In this document: piece after piece, positions 16,525-25,214 of the stretch
Numbering within the stretch: position 1 is the first letter of the stretch
Layout: every line of letters starts with the position of its first letter
Assembly (NCBI GenBank): GCA_903858185.1
Contig: CAIOHT010000156.1
Location: 1-53,250 of the forward strand
DNA: 53,250 bases
Direction of reading: 5' to 3'
DNA from: an uncultured Caulobacterales bacterium
Lineage (GTDB): Bacteria; Pseudomonadota; Alphaproteobacteria; Caulobacterales; Caulobacteraceae
Notes under the pieces: model-generated
Told to the model about the DNA's origin: nothing
What the model saw: the letters and a program-made list of their open reading frames with translations, nothing else
Database searches by the model: none
Made by a program: the position numbers and the translations under genes

Positions 16525-17796
16525 TCATCCGGCGAAGAAGAAGGCGATCGCGGAGAGAAGGTAGCAAGCGACCGACACCAGCAAGGACATGCGCAAGGAC
16601 TCCTCGCCATAGCCCCCCCTCAGAAGGTCACTGATCAGTCCGATGGCGACAGGTCCGACACCCGTGCCCACCAGGGTCACGAACAGCAGGACGAATGCGG
16701 TGGCGGTCGCGCGCATGTTCGCGCCGATCACACTGTGCACGGCCGAGAAGGTTGGGCCGGCGAAGAAGGTGGTGGCGAAGGTGATGGCGAAGAGGCAGGC
16801 GATCACCACCCGCAGGTCGGGCGCAAACAGCAGGGCCAGGGCGAAGGGCGCGCCGACCAGGAGCACCAGGGCCGGCAGCCACAGCCGCCAGCCGACGCCT
16901 CGCTTGGCCATGCGATCGGAGAGATAACCGCCCGCCACTAAGCCCGCGCAGCCGGCGATGAGCTGGGCGAACGCCATCCATCGCCCGACGTCGGAGAGGC
17001 TCAGGTGATGGGACCTGTGGAGGAAGCTTGGGGTCCAGATGGTCATCCCCTCCCCGGCCAAGGCGGCCAGGGCGGCGGCCAGGACGACGAACCTGAAGGA
17101 GGGGCGTGAGAGCAGGACCGCGACGATCTCCCCCAATGTCCCGGGGCTCGGCTGGACCGCCAGGCTGCGGTCGGGGCGCAGCACGGGTTCGCGTAGGGTG
17201 AGCAGCACCAGAAGGGCCAGCAGCAGGCCGGGCGCGCCGACAATGACGAACGCTGTCCGCCATCCATAGAGATCGGCAAGAGCGCCGCCGGCATAGAGGC
17301 CGACGAACGCGCCCACCGAAGATCCGGCCGCATAGACCCCCAGGGCGCTCGCCCGTCGTTGGGGCGGATAGAGCACGTTGATCAAGGCGTGAGCCGAAGG
17401 CGTGCAGCCGCCTTCGCCCACCGCCACGCCGACGCGGGCGCAGAGAAGTTGGGCGAAGTTGGCGGTGAGACCGCAGAGCACCGCCATGCCGCTCCAGAGC
17501 GTCAGGCAGACGGTGATGATGGTGACCCTTCGTCCGCGATCCGCCAGCCGGGCGATGGGGAGTCCGGCCACGGTGTAAAAGATCGCAAAGGCTCCGCCGC
17601 CCAACAGGCCGACCTGCCAGTCGCGCAGGCCAAGATCTTCCGGGATGCGCTGCAGCAGCACATAGAGTACCAGGCGGTCGGCATAGTTGGCCGCATAGAT
17701 GACCAGCAGTACGATCAGGAAGAAATGGCGGTAGCCGCTCGGAAACGACCGTTCGCGGCCAAAGGACGAGGTGAGCACCCGGTCCTGGAGTTGCAT
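16525..17796 (-). CDS. MFS transporter (spinster-like, anion:cation symporter type)
   Basis: About 423 residues with 12 predicted membrane helices. The family motif between helices 2 and 3 is ARLADRGRRVTII, and the paired region GVAVGEGGCTPSAHALI is typical of the spinster/HsrA-like group. ATG 17796 is preferred to the TTG two codons upstream. A closely similar carrier is encoded at 28952-30244 and a third, less similar one at 30577-31917. It sits between a thioesterase gene and the TonB receptor on the same strand, consistent with uptake across the inner membrane of what the receptor imports. Confidence 0.88.
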   Translation of the reverse strand: MQLQDRVLTSSFGRERSFPSGYRHFFLIVLLVIYAANYADRLVLYVLLQRIPEDLGLRDWQVGLLGGGAFAIFYTVAGLPIARLADRGRRVTIITVCLTLWSGMAVLCGLTANFAQLLCARVGVAVGEGGCTPSAHALINVLYPPQRRASALGVYAAGSSVGAFVGLYAGGALADLYGWRTAFVIVGAPGLLLALLVLLTLREPVLRPDRSLAVQPSPGTLGEIVAVLLSRPSFRFVVLAAALAALAGEGMTIWTPSFLHRSHHLSLSDVGRWMAFAQLIAGCAGLVAGGYLSDRMAKRGVGWRLWLPALVLLVGAPFALALLFAPDLRVVIACLFAITFATTFFAGPTFSAVHSVIGANMRATATAFVLLFVTLVGTGVGPVAIGLISDLLRGGYGEESLRMSLLVSVACYLLSAIAFFFAG

Positions 17797-17890
17797 CGCC
17801 AAAGGCTCGCCTTCTAATCGCTCGACAGTCTGGCGCCGTCGTCAGCGAACCGACCACACCACGCAGCGCGCAAGGTGGCAATCATTCTTG

Positions 17891-18739
17891 TCACTTGCCG
17901 TCGAGGTCGCTCTTGTGCGCCAGCCACAGGCCGCCGTAGTGAGCGAGGAGTTCGCCACGGGAGGTCATTTCCCCGCGTGTGGCTTGCAGAGGTCCCTCCC
18001 CCACCGCCATCACCTGGGCGTCCACAAGCGCCCAGAGTCCCCCTGGGGCGAGGAAACTTACACTGAGGGCCGCCAGGCGGCCCGAGCCGAGCACCGCCCT
18101 ATGGGCTGCTGCGATCAGGCCAAGTCCCATGCCCCCGTGCATGATGCCCAAGGGATTGCAGTGCCGCTCATGGACGATGGCGCTGACGGCGCCGCGTCGG
18201 CGCGAGGCCCAAATCGGACCGATCTGCTTGGCGAAGGGCGATCCCAACCAACCCTCCGTGGCGTTGATGAAGCCCTGGTCGCCGCCGGCCGCGGCAGGCG
18301 GCGCAGTCTTGGCCCATGACCCTTGGAAGGTCGCGATCACATGGGTCTCGTCCGCGATGGCGCCTTCCACCAGGACGTTTCGGCGGCTGATCCGCACCAC
18401 CCGCCCCCGCGCCGAAAGCGCGGCGCCAGGCGAAGGCCGCGCCAGAAGCTGGGCGCTCAGGCTTAGCGTAACGATGGTCTCCAGGTCGCGATTGGCGCGA
18501 TCGGCATAGGCGCCATCGGCATGGTGGTTGACGATCGCGAACATCGAAAAGTCCGCGAAGGCCAGGAGGGCGCCGTCGTGGACCGCGCCGTCTTCGCCAG
18601 CGTGCTGTGGGCCAGACTGAAAGCGCAGGACCAGCGCACTCTTTTCGATCTCGCCGCTGAAGGGACCGCACAGGGTCTCGAACGCAGCGGGGCTTGGGAG
18701 CCGGGCGTCGGAGACGAGATGGGCCGGAGAAGACGCCAC
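17891..18739 (-). CDS. Double-hotdog acyl-CoA thioesterase-like protein
   Basis: About 282 residues from the GTG at 18739, 11 bases after the stop of the upstream hydrolase. Two PaaI-like hotdog domains are visible, each with the H/N-G-G-x pattern: HDGALLAFADFSMFA in the first and NPLGIMHGGMGLGLIAAAHR in the second. These proteins hydrolyse acyl-CoA thioesters or act as hotdog chaperones. Longer frames extend into the upstream gene and lack homology. Role in the cluster: probably release of CoA from dead-end esters. Confidence 0.75.
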   Translation of the reverse strand: MASSPAHLVSDARLPSPAAFETLCGPFSGEIEKSALVLRFQSGPQHAGEDGAVHDGALLAFADFSMFAIVNHHADGAYADRANRDLETIVTLSLSAQLLARPSPGAALSARGRVVRISRRNVLVEGAIADETHVIATFQGSWAKTAPPAAAGGDQGFINATEGWLGSPFAKQIGPIWASRRRGAVSAIVHERHCNPLGIMHGGMGLGLIAAAHRAVLGSGRLAALSVSFLAPGGLWALVDAQVMAVGEGPLQATRGEMTSRGELLAHYGGLWLAHKSDLDGK

Positions 18740-18749
18740 CGCCGCCGCC

Positions 18750-20027
18750 CTATTGCGCGCCCGCGAGCTCGAGCACCGCCTCATAGAGGACGCGGCAGCC
18801 GATCTCGGCGTGTTCGGGTGTGATGGACTCCGCCTCATTGTGGCTGATCCCATCGAGACACGGGATGAACACCATGCCGGTGGGGACTATTTTCGCCATG
18901 CACTGGGCGTCGTGGCCCGCGCCGGAGACCACGTCCTGGAAGGGAATTTCGGCCTGACGCGCGGCGGTGCGGAAGATGTCCTGGATACGTGCATCGAACG
19001 GCGTCGCATCAGCCTTCCAGAAGAGTTCCACCGTGATGGTCAACCCCCGCCGTTCGGCGACGGCGATCGCTTTGGCCCGAAGTTGGGCTTCCATCTCAGC
19101 GATCACCGCGTCTTCCGGATGGCGCAGGTCGCCGGTCATGAACACGCGGCCAGGGATGACATTGCGTGAGCTCGGATGGAGCTTGATCGTGCCGACGGTC
19201 CCGCGGCCATGGGGCGGATGGGCGAGGGCGATCTCCTCGATCGCCGAGGTCATCTCCGAAGCGGCCATCATGGCGTCGTGCCGAAGCGACATCGGCGTCG
19301 GCCCTGCGTGGGCTTCCTGGCCCTCGATCAAGATCTCATACCAGCGGATGGCCTGGACCCCGGCGACGATGCCAAGCGGCAGGGCGGCGGCCTCGAGCAC
19401 CGGGCCTTGTTCGATATGGGCCTCGAGGTATGCGCCGATCGGCCGCTCGGTCCAGGCGGGCATCGCCCTGTAGAAGCTGTCGGCGGCGATTTCCGAGCCG
19501 ACGGAGACGCCCTCTTCATCCTGCGCCTGCAGCGCGTCGGCCAGGGCCATGCGACCGGTGAAGACGCTGGATCCCATCAGCGCGGGTTGGAAGCGGGTGC
19601 CTTCTTCATTGGCCCAGCTGACGATCTCGATGGGCGCGCGGGTGCGCATGCCGTGGTCGTTCAGGGACCGGATCACCTCCAGCGCGCACATGACGCCGTA
19701 GGCACCGTCGTAGCGCCCCCCCGTAGGCTGGCTGTCGAGGTGGGAGCCGATGACGATCGCCGGCGCGTCGGGATCCTCGCCCTCGCGACGGGCGAAGACG
19801 TTTCCGATGGCGTCGCTGCTGAGCGTCAACCCCGCTTCGCGGCACCAGGCCGCAAACTGTTCGCGTCCCTGACGATCGACCTCGCCATAGGCCAGGCGGC
19901 AGACGCCTCCGTTCTCCGTTGCGCCGATCTGACTGAGCTCATCGAGACTGTTCCACAACCTTGCCCCATTGATCAGCGCATTTTTGCCATAGGCTGCGTC
20001 CGTGTCGGTCGACGGTTCATGCGACAT
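18750..20027 (-). CDS. M20-family Zn hydrolase (N-carbamoyl-L-amino-acid hydrolase / allantoate amidohydrolase type)
   Basis: 425 residues. Metal and catalytic motifs of the family are present: GSHLDSQPTGGRYDGAYG, WANEEGTRF, EAHIEQGPVLE, IRWYEILIEGQEAHAGPTPM, SGAGHDAQCMA and ISHNEAES. Such enzymes remove the carbamoyl or ureido group of N-carbamoyl amino acids or allantoate. ATG 20027 (MSHEPSTDTD) is chosen over the ATG at 20072, whose extra 15 residues are not conserved. It heads a minus-strand set of hydrolase, thioesterase, MFS carrier, TonB receptor and amidinotransferase, so a ureido or guanidino compound may be the real substrate. Confidence 0.85.
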   Translation of the reverse strand: MSHEPSTDTDAAYGKNALINGARLWNSLDELSQIGATENGGVCRLAYGEVDRQGREQFAAWCREAGLTLSSDAIGNVFARREGEDPDAPAIVIGSHLDSQPTGGRYDGAYGVMCALEVIRSLNDHGMRTRAPIEIVSWANEEGTRFQPALMGSSVFTGRMALADALQAQDEEGVSVGSEIAADSFYRAMPAWTERPIGAYLEAHIEQGPVLEAAALPLGIVAGVQAIRWYEILIEGQEAHAGPTPMSLRHDAMMAASEMTSAIEEIALAHPPHGRGTVGTIKLHPSSRNVIPGRVFMTGDLRHPEDAVIAEMEAQLRAKAIAVAERRGLTITVELFWKADATPFDARIQDIFRTAARQAEIPFQDVVSGAGHDAQCMAKIVPTGMVFIPCLDGISHNEAESITPEHAEIGCRVLYEAVLELAGAQ

Positions 20028-20235
20028 TTCAGCTCGGCCTTGCGATAACAACTCTTCTCGGGCGAACAGCATTATTTTCAGTCAGACTGCTGGTCAATCC
20101 GCCAAATTCATCGAGACCCGCTCCGAACGCGGTTTGGCTCGGCCGCTCAGCGACCGGGCGGACCTCGTGTGCGCACCCAAAGCCTGGCGTCGGGCGCGCC
20201 GGCTGAAGGGCCAGGCCGCACCGCAACGTCGGCCG

Positions 20236-20360
20236 CCGCCAGGCGGCTCAAGACCTTACAAGGCCTCACGCCCTACGAAGCCATCTGCAAGGCGTGGGCT
20301 GACGAGCCAGACCGCTTCCGATACGATCCAATCCACCTCACTTCGGGACTGAACACCTAG
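20236..20360 (+). pseudogene. IS481-family transposase, C-terminal remnant
   Basis: The last 40 or so residues (RRLKTLQGLTPYEAICKAWA, then DEPDRFRYDPIHLTSGLNT) match the C-terminus of IS481-family integrase-core transposases. There is no upstream catalytic domain. The stop at 20360 overlaps the stop of the minus-strand acyl-CoA ligase by four bases, so the insertion or a later deletion may have set the end of that gene. Confidence 0.75.
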
Positions 20361-21868
20361 GCCTGGGCTTCGGCGGTCAAGCGTCGGCGATCAGGCTTGT
20401 TGTTCGGTGTTAGGGGCAGCGTCTCCAGCACACGAAGCCGCTTGGGCAGCTTGTAGCCGCCCAGATGCTCACGCCCGAAGGCGACCAGTTGTTCGAGGCT
20501 GAGGTCGGCGCCAAGCGCCACCACCACGGCGGCTTCCACCCGCTCGCCCCAATGATCGTCCTTCGCGCCATAGACGCAGATCTCCCGCACCGCCGGGTGC
20601 TTGGACAGCACCGCCTCGACCTCGTTTGGGAAGATGTTCTCGCCGCCAGAGATGATCATCTCCTTGCGGCGTCCGGCGATCGTCACCCACCCGCCGGCGT
20701 CGAGGAAGCCCAGATCGCCCAGTCGAACCCCAAGGGCGGTGAAGGTCTCGGCGGTCTCGGCTGGGCGGCCCCAATACCCGGAGGCGCGCCAGGAACAGTC
20801 CACCACCAGTTCGCCGATCTCGCCAACGGGCAAGGGCTGCAAGGCCTCATCCACGACGGTGAACTTGCAGCCGAGCTGTACGAGGCCGACGCCCGAGCGC
20901 CGGCCGGCGATCAGCGCTTCGTGGGGGATGTAGGTGACGGGGCCGTATTCAGTGGCGCCGTAGCCATGACGTAGCTGTGCGTTGGGGAAGTCCGCCAGCA
21001 GAGTGTCGATGAGTTCGGGGGTCGCGGCCATCGCGCCGACCGACAGGAACCGGATCTTCGAGCGATCGGTGCTCGCGAAGTCAGGGTGCTGGCGCAGGGT
21101 CTGGAACATGGTCGCCGCGCCCATCAGGAACGTCGCGCCGCCCGCGATAGCCTTTAGGGAGGCGGGAGCCGAGAAGGCGCCGATCAATTGCACGCTACCG
21201 CCCACATAGAGGGTGCACATCCAACCGGTGACGATGCTGACGTGAAAGAAGGGCGAAAAGTAGAGTTCCGTGTCCCGGGTCAGGCGGCCCTCGTTCCAAG
21301 CGCAGGCGCCAAGGAAGAGGCAGAGCGCGCCATGGGTGTAGTAGGCCCCCTTCGGCGTGCCCGTCGTGCCGCCTGTCGGCATGATCAGGGCGATGTCCTC
21401 GGGGGCGATCAGCTCGACCGGGCCCTTGGCCGCCCAGACTTCGACAAGCCGCGCGGAGAGCCCCCCCGCCCGGTTTGCGGCGGCTAGCTCGATCATGGGC
21501 GTCGCAAGCCCGCGGACGGCCGGCGCGTTGTCGGCGTCAGCGATGATGAGGGCTGGCGCGATCGGCTCCAGATAGGCCGCGAATTCCGACGCGGTCAGCC
21601 GCGTGTTGAGCGGACAGGGGATCGCCCCGCGCGCCAAGCATCCGAGGATAACCACCATGTGGGCGAGCGAGGGCTGCATGGCGGTCGCCACCCGGTCGCC
21701 CTTCTTGACGCCGGCGGCGACGAGGGCCGCGGCGACGGCCTCCATGGCTTCGCCGAGCTCGCCATAGGTGAGCGATCCGAGGTCGTCTTGAGCCGCCACC
21801 TTGGACGCATAATGGACAGCCAGACGACGGAGGTGTTCGGGGAAGCTGATGATGGGGCTTTGGGACAT
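20357..21868 (-). CDS. AMP-binding acyl-CoA synthetase (class I adenylate-forming ligase)
   Basis: 503 residues. The P-loop IMPTGGTTGTPKGAYYTHG, the A5 motif RHGYGATEYGPVTY, GDLGFLDAGGWVTIAGRRK and the C-terminal lysine motif (LTPNNKPDRRRL) are all present, so an active ATP-dependent CoA ligase is expected. It would activate a carboxylic acid for the beta-oxidation genes upstream. ATG 21868 fits the family; a longer frame from ATG 21976 has AGGTGA in front but a non-homologous 36-residue leader. It is encoded on the same strand as, and after, the two-subunit dehydrogenase genes. Confidence 0.88.
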   Translation of the reverse strand: MSQSPIISFPEHLRRLAVHYASKVAAQDDLGSLTYGELGEAMEAVAAALVAAGVKKGDRVATAMQPSLAHMVVILGCLARGAIPCPLNTRLTASEFAAYLEPIAPALIIADADNAPAVRGLATPMIELAAANRAGGLSARLVEVWAAKGPVELIAPEDIALIMPTGGTTGTPKGAYYTHGALCLFLGACAWNEGRLTRDTELYFSPFFHVSIVTGWMCTLYVGGSVQLIGAFSAPASLKAIAGGATFLMGAATMFQTLRQHPDFASTDRSKIRFLSVGAMAATPELIDTLLADFPNAQLRHGYGATEYGPVTYIPHEALIAGRRSGVGLVQLGCKFTVVDEALQPLPVGEIGELVVDCSWRASGYWGRPAETAETFTALGVRLGDLGFLDAGGWVTIAGRRKEMIISGGENIFPNEVEAVLSKHPAVREICVYGAKDDHWGERVEAAVVVALGADLSLEQLVAFGREHLGGYKLPKRLRVLETLPLTPNNKPDRRRLTAEAQA

Positions 21869-22046
21869 GGCAAAATCAGTTGGGCCAGATGGACAAGGGG
21901 GCCGCGCGAGGGCGGATCGAAGTTGCGCCTTAAAGAGGTTTGAAGCTCCGCCGACATAGAGAGGTTTCCGAGACATCTGTCACCTGGTCGGCGTCGACCC
22001 CGTCGACCGCCTCACAATGGCAACGCCAATCTCAGCGGCGCCACGT

Positions 22047-22973
22047 TCATGGGCTTTCATCCTGGCCCCACAGGAGTTCTGCTGCGGCCTGGGCCTGGGC
22101 GCTCACGCCCCCCAACTCGCCTTGCAGGGCCGCCAGCCTGAAGGTCCAATAGTGCAGCGGATGCTCATAGGTGACCCCGTTGGCGCCGTTGAATTGCTGG
22201 CAGTCGTGGATGACTGCGGGGATCGCCCCTTGGGCGTAGGTGGCCGCGAGGGCCGCGTGAGCCGGATCGCCGCTCCATGCCGCTTGCAAGGCCAGCAGAC
22301 GGGTGGCCTTGGCCGCGACGGTACGCTCGGCAAGGCGGTGTTGCAGGGCCTGGTAGGAGCCGATCGCCCGGTTGAACTGGCGGCGTGTCTTGACGTATTC
22401 GACGGTGAAGTCGAGGGCGCCTCGCATCGCGCCGGCGGCCTCCAGGGCCAGGCTGAGGCGCCAGATGCTCATCAGCTTGCGCACCATCGGGCGCGAGAGG
22501 CGCACGCCTTCGGTCGGGGTGACGGGCGAGGTGAAACGGCCCATGGGATAGGCGAAGATGCCGTCGGCCGTCTCTGTTTGGCCGGGCTGGAGCTCAAGGG
22601 CGACGGCGCCCCCGTCATCCAGCACGATAGCCGAGCGGGCCACCGAGAGGAAACGTGCGGGCCGGCGAGCGTCGGCCACCAGGGCGATGGGGTGAGGAAG
22701 ATCGAGGTCGAGGCCCGGGGCGACCAGCATGGTGGCGCCGGCTTCGACAACCTTCAGCGCTCCGCTCACGAGTTCGACGATCAGGGCCGCGTCGGCCAGA
22801 CCATAGCCTTCGGTGCGCGCCAGGTCATGAAAGCCGCTGGCCACCAGGTCATCGTCCAGGTCCTGGTCGTAGTCGTAGACAAGGCCTTCCTTCGGCGGGG
22901 CGGCAGCCTTGGCCAGCATCGGGGCCACGGCGTCCAGCAGGGCCTGTTGTTCGGGCGTGGGTTGGGTGTCCAT
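22047..22973 (-). CDS. Acyl-CoA dehydrogenase, short subunit of a two-subunit enzyme
   Basis: 308 residues, about 80 shorter than a standard acyl-CoA dehydrogenase and with a weak N-terminal domain. The C-terminal helical domain is recognisable (DFTVEYVKTRRQFNRAIGSY, QALQHRLAERTVAA). Its start overlaps the stop of the long subunit (ATGA at 22973). Long and short pairs encoded side by side make alpha2-beta2 dehydrogenases, known from steroid side-chain degradation, where the flavin site is shared between subunits. Confidence 0.85.
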   Translation of the reverse strand: MDTQPTPEQQALLDAVAPMLAKAAAPPKEGLVYDYDQDLDDDLVASGFHDLARTEGYGLADAALIVELVSGALKVVEAGATMLVAPGLDLDLPHPIALVADARRPARFLSVARSAIVLDDGGAVALELQPGQTETADGIFAYPMGRFTSPVTPTEGVRLSRPMVRKLMSIWRLSLALEAAGAMRGALDFTVEYVKTRRQFNRAIGSYQALQHRLAERTVAAKATRLLALQAAWSGDPAHAALAATYAQGAIPAVIHDCQQFNGANGVTYEHPLHYWTFRLAALQGELGGVSAQAQAAAELLWGQDESP

Positions 22974-24121
22974 CAGGCGCCGCTCGGCAGATGAAGATGA
23001 TCGCGTGCGATCAGGTTCAGTTGAATCTCGGAAGCGCCGGCCGCCACGCCCGAAGCCAGCGCCTTCATCACCTGGGTGAACAGCTTCGGGTCCCCATCCA
23101 GGCAGACCGCCTCTGGCGCGAACTCGAAGATGAAATTGGCCGCGGCCTTGTCCGACAGCATCATGGCGACGCGGGCGATGCTGGTGTCGGCTGTCGGCGG
23201 AAGATTTTTGGCCCGCCGATCGAAGACATCATAGACGAGCAATCGCGCGGCTTCCGTGGCGGCGAGCGCTTCGACCGCCCGCGTCTTCACGACGGGCTCA
23301 TCGAAGCGCCCGCAGGCCTTGAGATAGGTCACCGCGTGGGCCACCGCGCGGGCGGCGGCTTCGTGGCGCGCCGCACCCACGCGCTCCCCGTGAAGCGCGG
23401 TGCGCACGATCGCCCAGCCGGAACCCTCCTCGCCGAGGCGCGCCTCGCTCGGCGCCCAGACGTCGTCGAGGAAAATCTCGTGGAAGTCCTGCTCACCGGC
23501 CATGCCGGGTATCGGGCGGACGGTGACGCCCTTGCTGCGCATATCGAGCAGGAAGACGGTGATGCCGTCCCGCGTAGCCCCCTCAGTCCTCGCCAACAGC
23601 ATGCAGTAGTCCGCCGAATGGGCGTAAGAGGTCCAGATCTTGGACCCATTGATCAGGTAGCCACCGTCGGCAGCCGTCGCCGTGGTTCTTAGGGAGGCGA
23701 GGTCCGAGCCGGCCGAGGGCTCTGAGAACCCCTGACACCAATAGACGTCGCCGGCGGCGATACGGCCGAGGTGATAGGCCTTCTGCTCGGGTGTTCCATA
23801 GGCCATGATCGCCGGGCCGATGAAGTTCGTGGCCATGTAGGCGCAGCTGCGGGGCTCGCCAATGCTCCACATCTCTTCGGAAAGGATCAGGTGCTCCCAG
23901 GGGGGCGCATCTTCACCGCCATATTGCCGCGGCCAATGGCGAGTAAGCAGACCGGTCTCGACCATCTTGGCGTTGAAGCCCCTGGCGAAGGCCATCACCT
24001 TGGGGGCCGAGGGGCCTCGGCGGGCATATTCCGACCACCAGTCCTCGGGCAGATTCTCCGCCAGAAAGGCGCGCAAGCGCGCCCGGTAGTTGCGTTCGGG
24101 CTCCGACCAGCCGAATTCCAT
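22973..24121 (-). CDS. Acyl-CoA dehydrogenase, long subunit of a two-subunit enzyme
   Basis: 382 residues. Flavin-binding motif WCQGFSEPSAGSDLASLRT, then SKIWTSYAHSADYCMLLART, and a C-terminal helical domain ending with SEIQLNLIARDHLHLPSG. ATG 24121 has AGGAGGGG eight bases upstream; the longer frame to 24832 runs through the divergent LysR gene and is not coding. The overlap with the short subunit gene shows coordinated synthesis. It is divergent from the LysR at 24272, a likely regulator. Confidence 0.88.
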   Translation of the reverse strand: MEFGWSEPERNYRARLRAFLAENLPEDWWSEYARRGPSAPKVMAFARGFNAKMVETGLLTRHWPRQYGGEDAPPWEHLILSEEMWSIGEPRSCAYMATNFIGPAIMAYGTPEQKAYHLGRIAAGDVYWCQGFSEPSAGSDLASLRTTATAADGGYLINGSKIWTSYAHSADYCMLLARTEGATRDGITVFLLDMRSKGVTVRPIPGMAGEQDFHEIFLDDVWAPSEARLGEEGSGWAIVRTALHGERVGAARHEAAARAVAHAVTYLKACGRFDEPVVKTRAVEALAATEAARLLVYDVFDRRAKNLPPTADTSIARVAMMLSDKAAANFIFEFAPEAVCLDGDPKLFTQVMKALASGVAAGASEIQLNLIARDHLHLPSGA

Positions 24122-24271
24122 GCGGCCCCTCCTGACAGGGGGCGGACAGTCTCCTCGCCCCCGCTTGGCGCCAACGGCTCTGACGTAACACCTACTATGA
24201 CTGGTCGGCACAGATGCGCCGGGCCATGCTGCGCAAACTGCGTTATGGGGTCGGCGCGGACGGAGCAGGCA

Positions 24272-25204
24272 ATGGATCGGTTGGTGGAGCTTGAGGTGTT
24301 TGTCGAGGTCGTCGAGCGCGGCGACTTTTCCGCCGCCGCCCGCGCGCTTGGGCTCACGCCCTCGGCGGTGAGCAAGACGATTAAGCGCCTCGAGCGGCGG
24401 CTTGGGGCCAGACTCCTGGAGCGCACCTCGCGGATCATGCGCCCGACCCGCGAGGGCGACCGGCTCCACACACTGGCGGTCAGCGCCATCCAAGCGGTGG
24501 ATCAGGCCGAGGCCGAAGTGTCTGGCGCCCTGAAATCTCCCGATGGTGATTTGCGGGTGCATGCCGCGCCGACCTTCGCCATCTACCAGATCGCGCGGAT
24601 CGTTCCGGAATTCCGACGCCGCTACCCCGATATCCGGCTCTCCTTCATGCTCAACAACGAACCCCTGGACATGGCGGAGAACCGCATCGACCTTTCGCTC
24701 TGGGTCGGTCAGCCGCCCCCGTCGGACCTGATCCGCCGCAAGGTGGCGCGAAGTCGTTGGATCACCTGCGCATCGCCAGACTACATCGCGCGGCGCGGGG
24801 CGCCGCGGGCCTTGAGCGACCTGGCCGGACACGAGTGTCTAGGTCTGGCGCTTGATGAAGCGCGGCGCTCGGCCCAGCCGCCAAGTTCCGAAGCCGCCGG
24901 GATCCGGCTCCTCGGCAGTCCAGTGGCCGCCAACAACGGGATTATGCTTCAGGCCCTCGCCCGGGTGGGCGTCGGCGTTGTGCGGCTCGCGGAATATCAT
25001 GTGTCCGCCGACATTGAAGCTGGCCGTCTCGTGGCCCTGCTCCAGGACGAACCCGATGAATGGGAGGATGTCTACGCCCTCTATCCGGGCAAGCTGCGCA
25101 GCAGCACCCGCGTTCGGGCGTTCATAGATTTCTTGCAGGAGGCGTTCAGCTCGCCGACCTGGAATTCCACCCAGGGCGTGTACGCCCCGGAGGCCGCGGC
25201 GTGA
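24272..25204 (+). CDS. LysR-family transcriptional regulator
   Basis: 310 residues. Helix-turn-helix FVEVVERGDFSAAARALGLT followed by PSAVSKTIKRLERRLG and the usual effector domain. ATG 24272 has GGAG eight bases upstream; an in-frame ATG at 24245 would add nine residues. It lies between divergent acyl-CoA dehydrogenase genes (24121) and a convergent pair ending at 25215, and may regulate both. The effector domain is of the CrgA-like type (MDRLVELEVFVEVVE opening). The inducer is unknown. Confidence 0.88.
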   Translation: MDRLVELEVFVEVVERGDFSAAARALGLTPSAVSKTIKRLERRLGARLLERTSRIMRPTREGDRLHTLAVSAIQAVDQAEAEVSGALKSPDGDLRVHAAPTFAIYQIARIVPEFRRRYPDIRLSFMLNNEPLDMAENRIDLSLWVGQPPPSDLIRRKVARSRWITCASPDYIARRGAPRALSDLAGHECLGLALDEARRSAQPPSSEAAGIRLLGSPVAANNGIMLQALARVGVGVVRLAEYHVSADIEAGRLVALLQDEPDEWEDVYALYPGKLRSSTRVRAFIDFLQEAFSSPTWNSTQGVYAPEAAA

Positions 25205-25214
25205 CAGCGCTCGC

